Positions 16,926 to 25,070 of a stretch of 64,000 bases of DNA are shown in pieces. Source of the DNA: Litoreibacter ascidiaceicola (GTDB taxonomy: Bacteria; Pseudomonadota; Alphaproteobacteria; Rhodobacterales; Rhodobacteraceae); the NCBI RefSeq assembly GCF_900129235.1, contig NZ_FQUV01000005.1:62001-126000 (forward strand), given 5' to 3'. Position numbers and translations under genes: made by a program. Below the pieces are notes generated by a model, which was not told the origin of the DNA, made no database searches, and saw only the letters and a program-made list of their open reading frames with translations. How positions within the stretch are numbered: position 1 is the first letter of the stretch; each line of letters begins with the position of its first letter.

Positions 16926-18152
16926 TCAGATCTTTGCCTTACGCGCACTTTCCGGTCCATGCGGGTGTTTGGCATGGGGATAGGGTGCGTGATGGTGGTG
17001 ATCGTGATCGTGATCATGGTCGTGGTGATCATGGCCATGCGCATGGTCATGATGATGATGGTGGTGGTGGTGGTGACCTGCATCCTGAAGGCGGCACATG
17101 CCGGTGCAGAAGGTATCGCACAGCGCACAATCTGCGACATTTGAGCCCGGTGCGTTGGCACCCTGGCCTTCGACATGGTGGTGGTGCGATTCCTGAACCG
17201 CACCGACTTCCCCCTCGAAGCCCAGCACCTGCACGCGGTATTTGCACAAAACGCAGGTCGGCGGGGGCGTGTCGGAGAAGGCCGGATGGCCTTGGCGCGC
17301 TTCGGCGGGGATGGTCACGGACGCGCCGTTCTCGCCTGCCAGTATTTGCGTGCGATAGGCACAGATGCCGCAATTGGGGGGCGGGTTCGCGCCCATCTGC
17401 TCTGTGATACGTTCGGCAAAAGTGGCCAACACGGCGGCGTGGTCATTCAGGTAGCCAGCTTTGACGAACTCGATGTCGGTATGCTGTGCCGCGACTTGAT
17501 CGGTGAAGCCGTAGATGCGGTCGATCAGGATGCCGGTGAACAGGAAGTAAGGGAACACCACGATGCGCTTGTAGCCGAGCTTGGCGGCGTGGCTCAGGCA
17601 GGGTTCGACCAACGGGAAGGTGACGCCGGAATAGCCGACTTCGACCCAGCCGAAGCCCATGCCTTCATGCAGCATGCGGGCGATCTTGGCGACGTTGCCA
17701 TTGGCGTCAGGGTCGGAGGCCCCACGGCCGATGACCACGAGGCAGGTTTCCTCGTTCGGCACATGCTTCTGCGCGTTGGCAGCATCGACGGCTTCTTGGA
17801 TGCGCGCGCCTGCGGCGGCGATCATCTTGGGGTCGACGCCCAATTCGCGACCATAGCTGACTTCGATGTCATGCTTGACGGCATAGGTATTCAGCACGGT
17901 GGGAATGTCGTTCTTGGAATGCATCGCGGCGAACAGCATGCCCGGCACGGCCAGAATTTTATCGCAGCCCTGCGCGCGCAGCTTGTCTAGGCCATCGCGA
18001 ATTACAGGGTTGGCAAACTCGAGATAGCCGTATTCGACCTGCCACTCGGGGGGCAGATAGGATGGCAGCTTTTCTGCGAGGACGGAAAACTGGTCCACCG
18101 CTGCCTGAGAGCGCGAGCCGTGGCCGCAGATCATCACACCGATCTTGCTCAT
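16926..18152 (-). CDS. cbiX: sirohydrochlorin cobaltochelatase, long form with Cys pairs and His-rich tail
   Basis: The 408-residue protein starts with the CbiX/CbiK-like domain (GVMICGHGSRSQ, likely active-site His11, and a second copy with GRGASDPDANGN and GVTFPLVEPCLSHA). This inserts Co2+ into sirohydrochlorin. The C-terminal third has CGICAYR, CVLCKYR and a CxxCxxxCxxxC cluster (about 260-352), like the Fe-S site of long-form CbiX. An extreme His/Asp tract (about 360-392) follows, probably for holding cobalt. It overlaps the preceding small gene by 4 bases. Confidence 0.93.
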   Translation of the reverse strand: MSKIGVMICGHGSRSQAAVDQFSVLAEKLPSYLPPEWQVEYGYLEFANPVIRDGLDKLRAQGCDKILAVPGMLFAAMHSKNDIPTVLNTYAVKHDIEVSYGRELGVDPKMIAAAGARIQEAVDAANAQKHVPNEETCLVVIGRGASDPDANGNVAKIARMLHEGMGFGWVEVGYSGVTFPLVEPCLSHAAKLGYKRIVVFPYFLFTGILIDRIYGFTDQVAAQHTDIEFVKAGYLNDHAAVLATFAERITEQMGANPPPNCGICAYRTQILAGENGASVTIPAEARQGHPAFSDTPPPTCVLCKYRVQVLGFEGEVGAVQESHHHHVEGQGANAPGSNVADCALCDTFCTGMCRLQDAGHHHHHHHHHDHAHGHDHHDHDHDHDHHHHAPYPHAKHPHGPESARKAKI

Positions 18153-18370
18153 GCTGCTTCCTCTTCAGCGTCGTCGGACGTGTCCACCTCTGCTTTGTCG
18201 GTGTCTTTCTTGCCCTTCAGGGCCCCCCAGATAGACACCGCCAATGCGGCCCCCAAAGCGGCACCGGCGACCCAGTGATCGTGACCGGCAAACTCGCCCA
18301 CATGGCCCACATGGGCTGAGGCGGCAGACGCCGGCAGCATTAGAATTGAGGTGAAAATCAGTCGGGTCAT
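18149..18370 (-). CDS. small His-containing membrane protein (DUF6732-like)
   Basis: The 73-residue product has a signal-like N-terminus (MTRLIFTSILMLPASAASA). A short HVGHVGEFAGHDHW metal-binding-looking stretch, one transmembrane helix (about 34-50) and an acidic tail follow. I chose the ATG at 18370 because AAAGG lies 8 bases before it; an alternative ATG lies 15 bases upstream at 18385. It is the first recognised gene of the cbiX-cob run and overlaps cbiX (ATGA). Role in cobalt handling is inferred from position and histidines only. Confidence 0.7.
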   Translation of the reverse strand: MTRLIFTSILMLPASAASAHVGHVGEFAGHDHWVAGAALGAALAVSIWGALKGKKDTDKAEVDTSDDAEEEAA

Positions 18371-18666
18371 TGCGGCGCCTTTCATCCAAACTTCCATAGG
18401 GGAGAGATCGGGGCACGCACCCGCATCGTGACGATGCAACCGTTGGACCCCCTATCTGGGTCGATCCTAAGGCCGCCAACCTCTCTGGGCTTTTCGCCCT
18501 CGTCTTTCGAGTCGAAGGTATATGGGGCAAGACCGCCCGCCGCAATGGGGCAGAGCGGCGAGCGACGTTCCAAAACCGGCGTGATGCGCAGTTTCTGTGC
18601 ATTCACGCGAGGTGACGGGTGCGGCGGCGCGGGCTAGCGTGCGGGGCGAAAGTGGAGGGTATTTCT

Positions 18667-19641
18667 TTGGGACAACTCGTAGACGGCGTTTGGCACGACA
18701 CTTGGTATGACACGAAATCGACGGGCGGGGCGTTCAAACGCTCGACTGCCTGCTTTCGCAACTGGATCACGGCAGACGGCAGCGCGGGGCCATCCGGCGG
18801 GGACGGCTTCAAGGCAGAGGCCGGTCGCTACCATCTTTATGTATCCCATGCGTGCCCTTGGGCGCATCGCACGCTGATCTTCCGCAAGCTCAAAGGGCTG
18901 GAAGACCTGATCGACGTGTCGGTCGTTCATCCCGACATGCTGGGTGACGGTTGGACCTTTGAAAAAGACAGCCATGGTGCGACGGGTGACAGGTTGTACG
19001 GGCTTCCCTTTGCCCGCGACATTTATCTGAAGGCGGACCCGCAGGTGTCTGGCCGCGTCACTGTCCCGATCTTGTGGGACAAACAGCGCGAGACGATTGT
19101 CAGCAACGAATCCTCAGAAATTATTCGGATGTTCAATTCGGCCTTCGACGGGATCACCGGCAATATTCTGGATTTCTGGCCCGAAGCGCTGCGCGATGGC
19201 ATCGAAGAAGTTAACGATCGCATTTACAGCACGGTGAATAATGGGGTCTACAAATCCGGGTTTGCGACCACCCAAAGTGCCTATGACGAGGCTGTCGGCC
19301 CGCTCTTTGACAGTCTTGAATGGCTGGAAAACCGATTGGGCGAAAACCGCTATCTGATGGGCGATATAAACACCGAAGCGGATTGGCGGCTGTTCACCAC
19401 ACTGGCGCGGTTCGATCTGGTGTATCACCTGCACTTCAAATGCAACCGCAAGCGGCTGATCGACTATCCCAACCTATGGGCCTACACGCGCGAATTGTAT
19501 CAATGGGAGGGTGTGGCAGGGACGGTGAATTTCAATCACATCGTGCGCCACTATCACTACAGCCACGAGACGATTAACCCCAACCGCATCATTCCCATCA
19601 ATCCGGTTCTGGATTGGCAGGAGCCACACGGTCGGGGCTAG
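18667..19641 (+). CDS. glutathionyl-hydroquinone reductase
   Basis: This xi-class glutathione transferase reduces glutathionylated hydroquinones. The 324-residue product has the N-terminal thioredoxin-fold active site HACPWAHRTL with catalytic Cys63 in the CPWA motif, and the long C-terminal helical domain ending near PINPVLDW. The start is a TTG at 18667: GGAGGG lies 8 bases upstream and the product begins at the family N-terminus. The in-frame GTG at 18619 would add 16 non-conserved residues. It diverges from the cbiX run. Confidence 0.9.
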   Translation: MGQLVDGVWHDTWYDTKSTGGAFKRSTACFRNWITADGSAGPSGGDGFKAEAGRYHLYVSHACPWAHRTLIFRKLKGLEDLIDVSVVHPDMLGDGWTFEKDSHGATGDRLYGLPFARDIYLKADPQVSGRVTVPILWDKQRETIVSNESSEIIRMFNSAFDGITGNILDFWPEALRDGIEEVNDRIYSTVNNGVYKSGFATTQSAYDEAVGPLFDSLEWLENRLGENRYLMGDINTEADWRLFTTLARFDLVYHLHFKCNRKRLIDYPNLWAYTRELYQWEGVAGTVNFNHIVRHYHYSHETINPNRIIPINPVLDWQEPHGRG

Positions 19642-19644
19642 GGC

Positions 19645-20007
19645 CTAGCGGCCGTGATACTCCACCAATGCCGCCAAGTCTGACGGCAAGGTGTTGGTGG
19701 GTACCATCGCGCACGCATTTGGCATGTAGCGGAAAATAGATCCGTCGGAAAAGAAGCTGTTGCTGGTCACGAAGACCACCTTGGCTTCCGGCCGCCGGAA
19801 ATTTGCATAATCCGCGATGGCTGACGCATCACCCGCACGCGGGTGAAGGTTGAGATTTATGACGAGAACATCGAACGACTGCTGTCGCAACAGCGCTTCT
19901 GCTTCCGTTTGGGTATGAACGAGGGCAACTTCGCACCCGAGCCGACCAACATGATCAGCCCAGAGCTGGCCGAGGCCACCCCCATTTTCAACAATGAGAA
20001 CTTCCAT
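19645..20007 (-). CDS. degenerate response-regulator receiver domain
   Basis: The 120-residue protein has the CheY-like receiver fold (MEVLIVENGG, then VLVINLNLHPRAGDA, VVFVTSNSF). The phosphoacceptor position that should be Asp is Asn (VINLNLHP), the N-terminal acidic pair is reduced to Glu-Asn, and the conserved C-terminal Lys is absent. It therefore probably cannot be phosphorylated in the usual way and may signal by protein contact. No kinase gene is adjacent. It converges closely on the hydroquinone reductase gene. Confidence 0.75.
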   Translation of the reverse strand: MEVLIVENGGGLGQLWADHVGRLGCEVALVHTQTEAEALLRQQSFDVLVINLNLHPRAGDASAIADYANFRRPEAKVVFVTSNSFFSDGSIFRYMPNACAMVPTNTLPSDLAALVEYHGR

Positions 20008-20214
20008 TAACTACTCCGACCTAGGCGAGGATTGGCCGGTACGCTTCCCGCAAAATTCAATTCTTTTTGGTCCCTGTGCTTGAGGGACACCCTATATTGC
20101 GCTCCGACTCCCTAACGAATGGTTAACAAAACGGTGGCCACCGCGACCTTCTTGCGTCTTTTACGATTTTCCGCTTCATGGTCCCCTGAACCGAATTGCA
20201 ACGCGAGACCCCCG

Positions 20215-20589
20215 ATGACCACTTGGATCACCATCTGCGACACCTGCAAACGCGACGACTGGGACGCCCGTGCGCTGGGGGTGACCGACGGCGAAGTGTT
20301 CGCAGACCTCATTGAGGCCGCCGCCATGGGAACCGCAGGCGTTCGCACGCGGCGCCATTCCTGCCTGATGGGCTGCGCGCGCGGCTGCAATGTGGCAATC
20401 CAGGGGGCGAACAAGCTGAACTACACCGTCGGTGAGTTTGAACCGTCGCAAGAAGCCGCCGAAGCCGTCGTCGGATATGCCGCCCTGCATGCGATAAGCG
20501 AGAGCGGGCAAGTGCCGTACAAGCAATGGCCTCAGGCCATTAAAGGCCATTTCGTAACCCGCCATCCACCTTTGCCGACCGATGAATAA
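20215..20589 (+). CDS. DUF1636 metal-binding protein
   Basis: This 124-residue protein starts MTTWITICDTCKRDDW and has a cysteine-rich SCLMGCARGCNVAIQG segment. It is a DUF1636 (Fe-S or metal-binding, ferredoxin-like) protein found near B12 and CobW genes. The ATG at 20215 is chosen because the upstream frame has no family similarity, though the ribosome site (GCGAGA) is weak. It overlaps cobC by 8 bases, which ties it to corrinoid synthesis. A cobalt delivery or sensing role is inference. Confidence 0.85.
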   Translation: MTTWITICDTCKRDDWDARALGVTDGEVFADLIEAAAMGTAGVRTRRHSCLMGCARGCNVAIQGANKLNYTVGEFEPSQEAAEAVVGYAALHAISESGQVPYKQWPQAIKGHFVTRHPPLPTDE

Positions 20590-21520
20590 CCCCTCCCGCG
20601 ACCACGGTGGCGGGTTAGACGCCGCCGTTGCACATTATGGCGGATCGCGGGCGCAATGGCTGGATCTGTCGACGGGCATCAATCCCGTTCCCTACCCGAT
20701 AGGCACCGTTCACTCCGAGGCATGGACCGCCCTGCCCGACCGCACCGCGCACGATCGGATCATCCTGGCCGCACGCAGGTTTTGGGACGTGCCGGACGAA
20801 GCGGAAATTATCGCTGCCGCAGGGGCCTCGGCCCTGATCGCGCGCGCGCCACATCTGTTTGAGGGCGCGACCGTCACTATCCCGACGCCAACCTATAACG
20901 AGCACGCCGCCGCCTTTCGTGCCGCCGCTTGGACCGTGCGGGATCGCGACACATCGGACGTGACGGTCTTGGTGCATCCCAACAATCCCGATGGTCAAGT
21001 TTGGCGCGCCGAAAACATCACCGATAACACCATCATCGACGAAAGCTTTTGCGACGTCATGCCAGAGGTGAGCCATGTCGCCGACAGTTGGCGCAGCGAC
21101 AGGGTTGTGCTGAAAAGCTTCGGCAAATTCTGGGGTCTGGCAGGGCTGCGCCTTGGCTTTGCGATTGCGCATCCCGCGACCATCGAACGCTTAGGTGATC
21201 TGCTGGGGCCATGGGCCGTCTCGGGGCCTGCCTTGGAAATCGGAGCACGGGCGCTGGAGGATTTGGCTTGGGCCGACGCCACGCGGGCGCGTCTCAGCAA
21301 AGATGCGGCGCGGCTGGATACGCTGATGGCCAAGGCCGGAGCCAAGCTGGAAGGCGGCACCACACTGTTCCGCCTTTATGATGTGGGCGATGCGGCGGCG
21401 TGGCAGGACAAGCTTGCGCAAGGTCACGTCTGGTCGCGCATCTTTCCGTATTCGGACCGCTGGCTGCGCCTTGGCCTGCCTGCACCGGATCGCTGGGACC
21501 AACTGGAGGCTGCGTTATGA
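20582..21520 (+). CDS. cobC: threonine-phosphate decarboxylase (CobC/CobD)
   Basis: This PLP enzyme makes (R)-1-aminopropan-2-ol phosphate, the arm that joins the corrin ring to its lower ligand. The 312-residue product starts with the family HGGGLDAA region. It has PTPTYNEH and the PLP lysine Lys182 in [18 protein letters not shown]. It sits between DUF1636 (8-base overlap) and cbiB (4-base overlap), and CbiB is the enzyme that uses its product. Pseudomonas-type nomenclature is used (CobC); Salmonella calls this CobD. Confidence 0.94.
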   Translation: MNNPSRDHGGGLDAAVAHYGGSRAQWLDLSTGINPVPYPIGTVHSEAWTALPDRTAHDRIILAARRFWDVPDEAEIIAAAGASALIARAPHLFEGATVTIPTPTYNEHAAAFRAAAWTVRDRDTSDVTVLVHPNNPDGQVWRAENITDNTIIDESFCDVMPEVSHVADSWRSDRVVLKSFGKFWGLAGLRLGFAIAHPATIERLGDLLGPWAVSGPALEIGARALEDLAWADATRARLSKDAARLDTLMAKAGAKLEGGTTLFRLYDVGDAAAWQDKLAQGHVWSRIFPYSDRWLRLGLPAPDRWDQLEAAL

Positions 21521-22416
21521 CTGTCGTATTTGCGATGCTTCTCGACGCAGTTCTGGGCGAGCCGAAATGGCTTTGGGACCGCGTGCCGCATCCTGCCGTG
21601 CTGATGGGTCAGGGGATTTCATGGCTTGAGACCCGGCTGAATACCGGCAAGGACCGTCGTGCGAAGGGCATCCTGCTGATTGTCCTTCTGGTTGCAGCCG
21701 CACTGGTCGCAGGCGCTGTGTTGTCCGCGTTTGGGCCGCTTGTCGAGATCGTCATCGGTGCAATTCTGATCGCGCAGCGCTCTTTGGCGGACCATGTGTC
21801 AGACGTCGCCCGCGCCCTGCGCCTCAGCCTTGGGGACGGGCGCATAATGGTCGCGAGGATTGTCGGGCGGGACGTCAAAACGCTCGACCAATCCGGCGTT
21901 GCGCGGGGCGCGATAGAAAGCGCTGCGGAAAACCTGAGCGACGGGGTAATCGCGCCGGTCTTCTGGTTTGCGCTGCTCGGCCTTCCCGGGTTGCTGGCTT
22001 ACAAAATCATCAACACCGCTGACAGCATGGTCGGTTATAAGAACGACCGGTACGAAGAATTCGGCTGGGCCTCCGCCCGTCTCGACGATCTGGTGAACTG
22101 GCCCGCTGCCCGCCTTACCGCGATCCTGATCGCGTTGGTGCATTTGCGACCGAACGCCATGGGAGTGGCACAGCGCGACGCGGGGCTGCATCGCTCTCCG
22201 AATGCCGGATGGCCCGAAGCGGCTATGGCATCGGTGCTGGGTATCTCACTGTCAGGTCCGCGAAGCTATGATGGAACCTTGCGCGACGAGCCCTATGTGA
22301 ACCCCGAAGGCCGCCACAGCGCAGGACCAGACGACATCGATGCATCGGTCACAGTGCTTTGGAAGGCCTGGGGCCTCACGCTAGCGTTCGTTGCCCTCTG
22401 GGGGGTGATTGCATAG
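21517..22416 (+). CDS. cbiB: adenosylcobinamide-phosphate synthase (CbiB/CobD)
   Basis: This membrane enzyme attaches aminopropanol (phosphate) to adenosylcobyric acid. The 299-residue product starts [31 protein letters not shown], with several membrane helices. It has the family segments [17 protein letters not shown] and [14 protein letters not shown]. The ATG overlaps the cobC stop (ATGA) and GGAGG lies upstream. The gene ends the DUF1636-cobC-cbiB operon. Confidence 0.95.
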   Translation: MTVVFAMLLDAVLGEPKWLWDRVPHPAVLMGQGISWLETRLNTGKDRRAKGILLIVLLVAAALVAGAVLSAFGPLVEIVIGAILIAQRSLADHVSDVARALRLSLGDGRIMVARIVGRDVKTLDQSGVARGAIESAAENLSDGVIAPVFWFALLGLPGLLAYKIINTADSMVGYKNDRYEEFGWASARLDDLVNWPAARLTAILIALVHLRPNAMGVAQRDAGLHRSPNAGWPEAAMASVLGISLSGPRSYDGTLRDEPYVNPEGRHSAGPDDIDASVTVLWKAWGLTLAFVALWGVIA

Positions 22417-22447
22417 GGTGCGCCGAAATTGTTTTTTGGAGTTTTCA

Positions 22448-23611
22448 ATGCGCCACCTCTGCCTTGCCCTTGCTTTGTCTTCAATCACGCCCGCCGCCTT
22501 TGCTGCGTGCGGGGGAAGCTGGGCCTCGTTCGTTGGCGGCATGAAGGCCGAAGCGATATCGAAGGGTCATTCAAAATCCGATGTTGATCGCTTCTTTTCA
22601 TCCGCCCGTCAGGACCCGAAGGTCCTGAAAGCCGACCGCTCCCAAGGTGTGTTCAAACGTGACTTCATTGATTTCTCGCGCCGCGTTATTTCGCAGTCGC
22701 GCATTAATAAAGGCCGGAGCAACGCCAAAAAATACGCGTCTGTTTTCCAACGCGCCGAGCGGGATTATGGCGTGCCTGCTGGTGTCCTGCTCGCGTTTTG
22801 GGCACTGGAAACCGATTACGGCGCTGTGCAAGGCGACTTCAACACGTTCAATGCATTGATGACCCTAAGCCACGATTGCCGCCGCCCCGAGCTCTTTCGC
22901 CCACAGGTTTTTGCGGCTTTGGAATTATTCGAGCGCGGCAACTTCGATCCGAAAACCACCAAAGGCGCATGGGCAGGCGAAATTGGTATGGTGCAAATGC
23001 TGCCCGAAGACATCATTGAAAACGGTGTGGATGGTGATGGCGACGGTAAGGTCAGCCTGAAAACATCAGCCCCGGACGCGCTTCTGTCCGGTGCCAAAAT
23101 GCTGCGGTCTTTGGGGTGGACCCCCGGTCAGGCGTGGCTGCAAGAAGTGCAGGTCCCGTCCCAGATGGACTGGTCGAAAACAGGGGTGGACAGCACGCTT
23201 GATGTGACCGAGTGGGCGGCAATGGGCGTCAAACCACGATCGGGAAGTTTTCAGGGAAACAGCGGCTCCATTCTTTTGCCAATGGGCCGGAAGGGTCCGG
23301 CATTTATCGCCTATCCGAATTTTCGCGTCTATTTCGAGTGGAACCAAAGCTTCGTCTATGTGACGACAGCCGCATATTTCGCCACCCGCCTTTCCGGCGC
23401 GCCGGTCTACAATGCAGGCAATCCCGATCCGGGCCTTTCCGACGCGAATATGAAGGCCCTTCAGAAAAAACTGGCTGCGCGCGGGCATGACGTTGGCAAG
23501 ATTGATGGCATTCTAGGCTCGGGAACACGCGGCGCGGTGCAGGCGGAACAAAAACGCCTTGGCTTGCCGGCTGATGCTTGGCCAACTGTTGAATTGCTCA
23601 AAAAACTCTAA
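22448..23611 (+). CDS. lytic murein transglycosylase, MltB family
   Basis: The 387-residue exported enzyme cleaves peptidoglycan strands. It has a signal peptide (about 1-20), the MltB catalytic domain with Glu121 in FWALETDYG, and a C-terminal peptidoglycan-binding helical domain (about 325-387; MKALQKKLAARGHDVGKIDG). TGGAG precedes the ATG at 22448; the frame extends further upstream without family similarity. It follows cbiB by 31 bases but is functionally unrelated. Confidence 0.93.
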   Translation: MRHLCLALALSSITPAAFAACGGSWASFVGGMKAEAISKGHSKSDVDRFFSSARQDPKVLKADRSQGVFKRDFIDFSRRVISQSRINKGRSNAKKYASVFQRAERDYGVPAGVLLAFWALETDYGAVQGDFNTFNALMTLSHDCRRPELFRPQVFAALELFERGNFDPKTTKGAWAGEIGMVQMLPEDIIENGVDGDGDGKVSLKTSAPDALLSGAKMLRSLGWTPGQAWLQEVQVPSQMDWSKTGVDSTLDVTEWAAMGVKPRSGSFQGNSGSILLPMGRKGPAFIAYPNFRVYFEWNQSFVYVTTAAYFATRLSGAPVYNAGNPDPGLSDANMKALQKKLAARGHDVGKIDGILGSGTRGAVQAEQKRLGLPADAWPTVELLKKL

Positions 23612-23690
23612 TGCACGAACCTCTTGGAATTGGGAAAAAATTGCTTTAATGCCTCCATCATTAACAAAGCTGGGGAGCTAAATAAAACAA

Positions 23691-24017
23691 ATGGCAAAAG
23701 TTGATCTAAAACCACTGTCGCTGGCAGAACTCAAATCGCTGAAACTCCGTGTCGAAAAAGCAATTTCCCGCCACGACAAAAAACAAAAAAACAAAGCTCT
23801 GGCCGTTGTGAAAGCAAAGGCAAAGGAGATGGGTTTCTCGCTGGACGAGTTGACAGGTGGCACATCTGCCAAAAAACCGGCCGCGAAAAAGCCTGCGAAA
23901 GCGGCTTATCGCCATCCTGATGATGCAAGCAAAACTTGGGCAGGCCGCGGCGCACGCCCGCTTTGGCTGAAAGATGCGTTGAAGTCCGGAAAATCTTTGG
24001 AAGACTTCAAGGTTTAA
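23691..24017 (+). CDS. H-NS/HvrA-like nucleoid protein
   Basis: This 108-residue protein has an N-terminal coiled-coil dimerisation region (about 8-48), a Lys/Ala/Pro linker, and the C-terminal H-NS DNA-binding motif YRHPDDASKTWAGRGARPLWL split across residues 74-94. Such proteins bind AT-rich or curved DNA; HvrA regulates photosynthesis and nitrogen genes in Rhodobacter. GGGGAG lies 13 bases before the ATG. A perfect 12-bp hairpin follows the stop. Confidence 0.92.
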   Translation: MAKVDLKPLSLAELKSLKLRVEKAISRHDKKQKNKALAVVKAKAKEMGFSLDELTGGTSAKKPAAKKPAKAAYRHPDDASKTWAGRGARPLWLKDALKSGKSLEDFKV

Positions 24018-24027
24018 CCAAATCTGT

Positions 24028-24063
24028 TTCAGGGGCTTTCGGCTTTTCTCCAAAGCCCCTGAA
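24028..24063 (+). terminator. perfect 12-bp hairpin after the H-NS-like gene
   Basis: TTCAGGGGCTTT and AAAGCCCCTGAA are perfect arms around a 12-base loop, 10 bases after the stop. No T-run follows, so it may instead protect the mRNA 3' end. Confidence 0.6.
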
Positions 24064-24122
24064 GCAACGCCGCAAACGCCCAGCCTGCGCTAAAGTTCCA
24101 AGAATATTTCATACATTTTTTG

Positions 24123-24147
24123 GGAACGGACAGCGCAATATCACGTT
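24123..24147 (+). promoter_or_regulatory. possible ECF-sigma promoter of the PRC-barrel gene
   Basis: GGAAC, 16 bases, then CGTT, 51 bases before the ATG at 24199. The spacing matches the alphaproteobacterial general-stress (EcfG) consensus. I am not certain this lineage has EcfG. Confidence 0.35.
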
Positions 24148-24198
24148 CTTCTACCAGACACGCTTCGAGCGTAAAATCTGACAAAGGAGAATAGACTG

Positions 24199-25011
24199 AT
24201 GAAGACTTTCCTCATTACTACCGCCCTCGTAACCGGCCTTGCAATGCCTGCGCTTGCAGACGGTCATTCCAGCAACATGACGTTTCTCGACAGTGCTAAA
24301 GAAAGCACCATGACGGCAGCCGAACTTCGTGTGTCGGACCTGATCGGTAAGCGCATCTACACCGCCGAAACCGATGTCGACACCGTCGCAAATGACGTGT
24401 CCACAGATTGGGAAGACATCGGCGAGATTAACGATGTGATCATGTCCCGCGATGGCAAAACCCGCGCGATCCTTCTGGATATTGGCGGCTTCCTCGGCAT
24501 TGGTGAGAAGACCGTTGCCGTTAACATGGACGAGCTTAAACTGGTGGCAGATGGCGATGATGCCGGCGACTACTTCGTTGTCTTCACATCGAACCGTGCC
24601 GCTCTGGAAGGCGCGCCTGCGTTCGACAATGACACAGTCGGTGGGTGGACCGATGCCCACATGGACATGAAAACCGATGATGCCGAACCTCGGCTCGCTA
24701 CGGAACGCGACGGATACACCAACTATGATCCATCGAAGCTGACAACTGAAATGGTGACCGGTGCCGCCGTCTACGACCAGAACGACGAGCATATCGGTGA
24801 GGTGTCGAAACTGATCCTGAATGACGCGGGCGAGATCACCCAAGCCGTCATTGATGTAGGTGGCTTCATCGGCCTCGGCGAAAAGCCGGTCGCACTGGCG
24901 ATGAGCGAGCTGAACATTCTGCGCGAAACCGATGGCGACGACCTGCGGGTTTACGTTGATCAAACAAAGGAAACTTTGGAAGCGCTGCCTGAGTGGAACG
25001 ACAAAGGCTAA
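24199..25011 (+). CDS. exported protein with two PRC-barrel domains
   Basis: The 270-residue protein has a signal peptide (MKTFLITTALVTGLAMPALA). Two PRC-barrel domains follow, about 35-115 and 175-255, each with the signature ..IGEINDVIMS or HIGEVSKLILN followed by DIGGFLGIGEKTVAV or DVGGFIGLGEKPVAL. These domains bind partners or RNA, and exported ones are linked to envelope stress. AAAGGAG precedes the ATG and a strong terminator follows the stop. Confidence 0.9.
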   Translation: MKTFLITTALVTGLAMPALADGHSSNMTFLDSAKESTMTAAELRVSDLIGKRIYTAETDVDTVANDVSTDWEDIGEINDVIMSRDGKTRAILLDIGGFLGIGEKTVAVNMDELKLVADGDDAGDYFVVFTSNRAALEGAPAFDNDTVGGWTDAHMDMKTDDAEPRLATERDGYTNYDPSKLTTEMVTGAAVYDQNDEHIGEVSKLILNDAGEITQAVIDVGGFIGLGEKPVALAMSELNILRETDGDDLRVYVDQTKETLEALPEWNDKG

Positions 25012-25033
25012 GCTCACTAACACGAAAATATTT

Positions 25034-25064
25034 GGGCGCGCAGATTTTCTGCGCGCCCTTTTTT
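25034..25064 (+). terminator. strong rho-independent terminator
   Basis: The stem GGGCGCGCAGA / TCTGCGCGCCC (11 bp, perfect, 3-base loop) is followed by six T. It ends the PRC-barrel gene. It also lies at the end of the convergent smc gene and may serve both. Confidence 0.92.
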
Positions 25065-25070
25065 CATGCA

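Noticed and set aside
17040-17075. Short tandem GTGGTG/ATGATG-like repeat stretch inside cbiX
   Set aside because: It encodes the His/Asp tract on the minus strand; not a CRISPR or a microsatellite locus of its own.
18382-18606. 74-codon minus-strand frame whose TGA overlaps an ATG of the small membrane protein
   Set aside because: The ATGA overlap is suggestive in this operon, but the start is a GTG without a ribosome site and I recognise no protein family; left uncalled.
20008-20214. Possible second cobalamin riboswitch before DUF1636-cobC-cbiB
   Set aside because: No B12 box or conserved aptamer core is visible.
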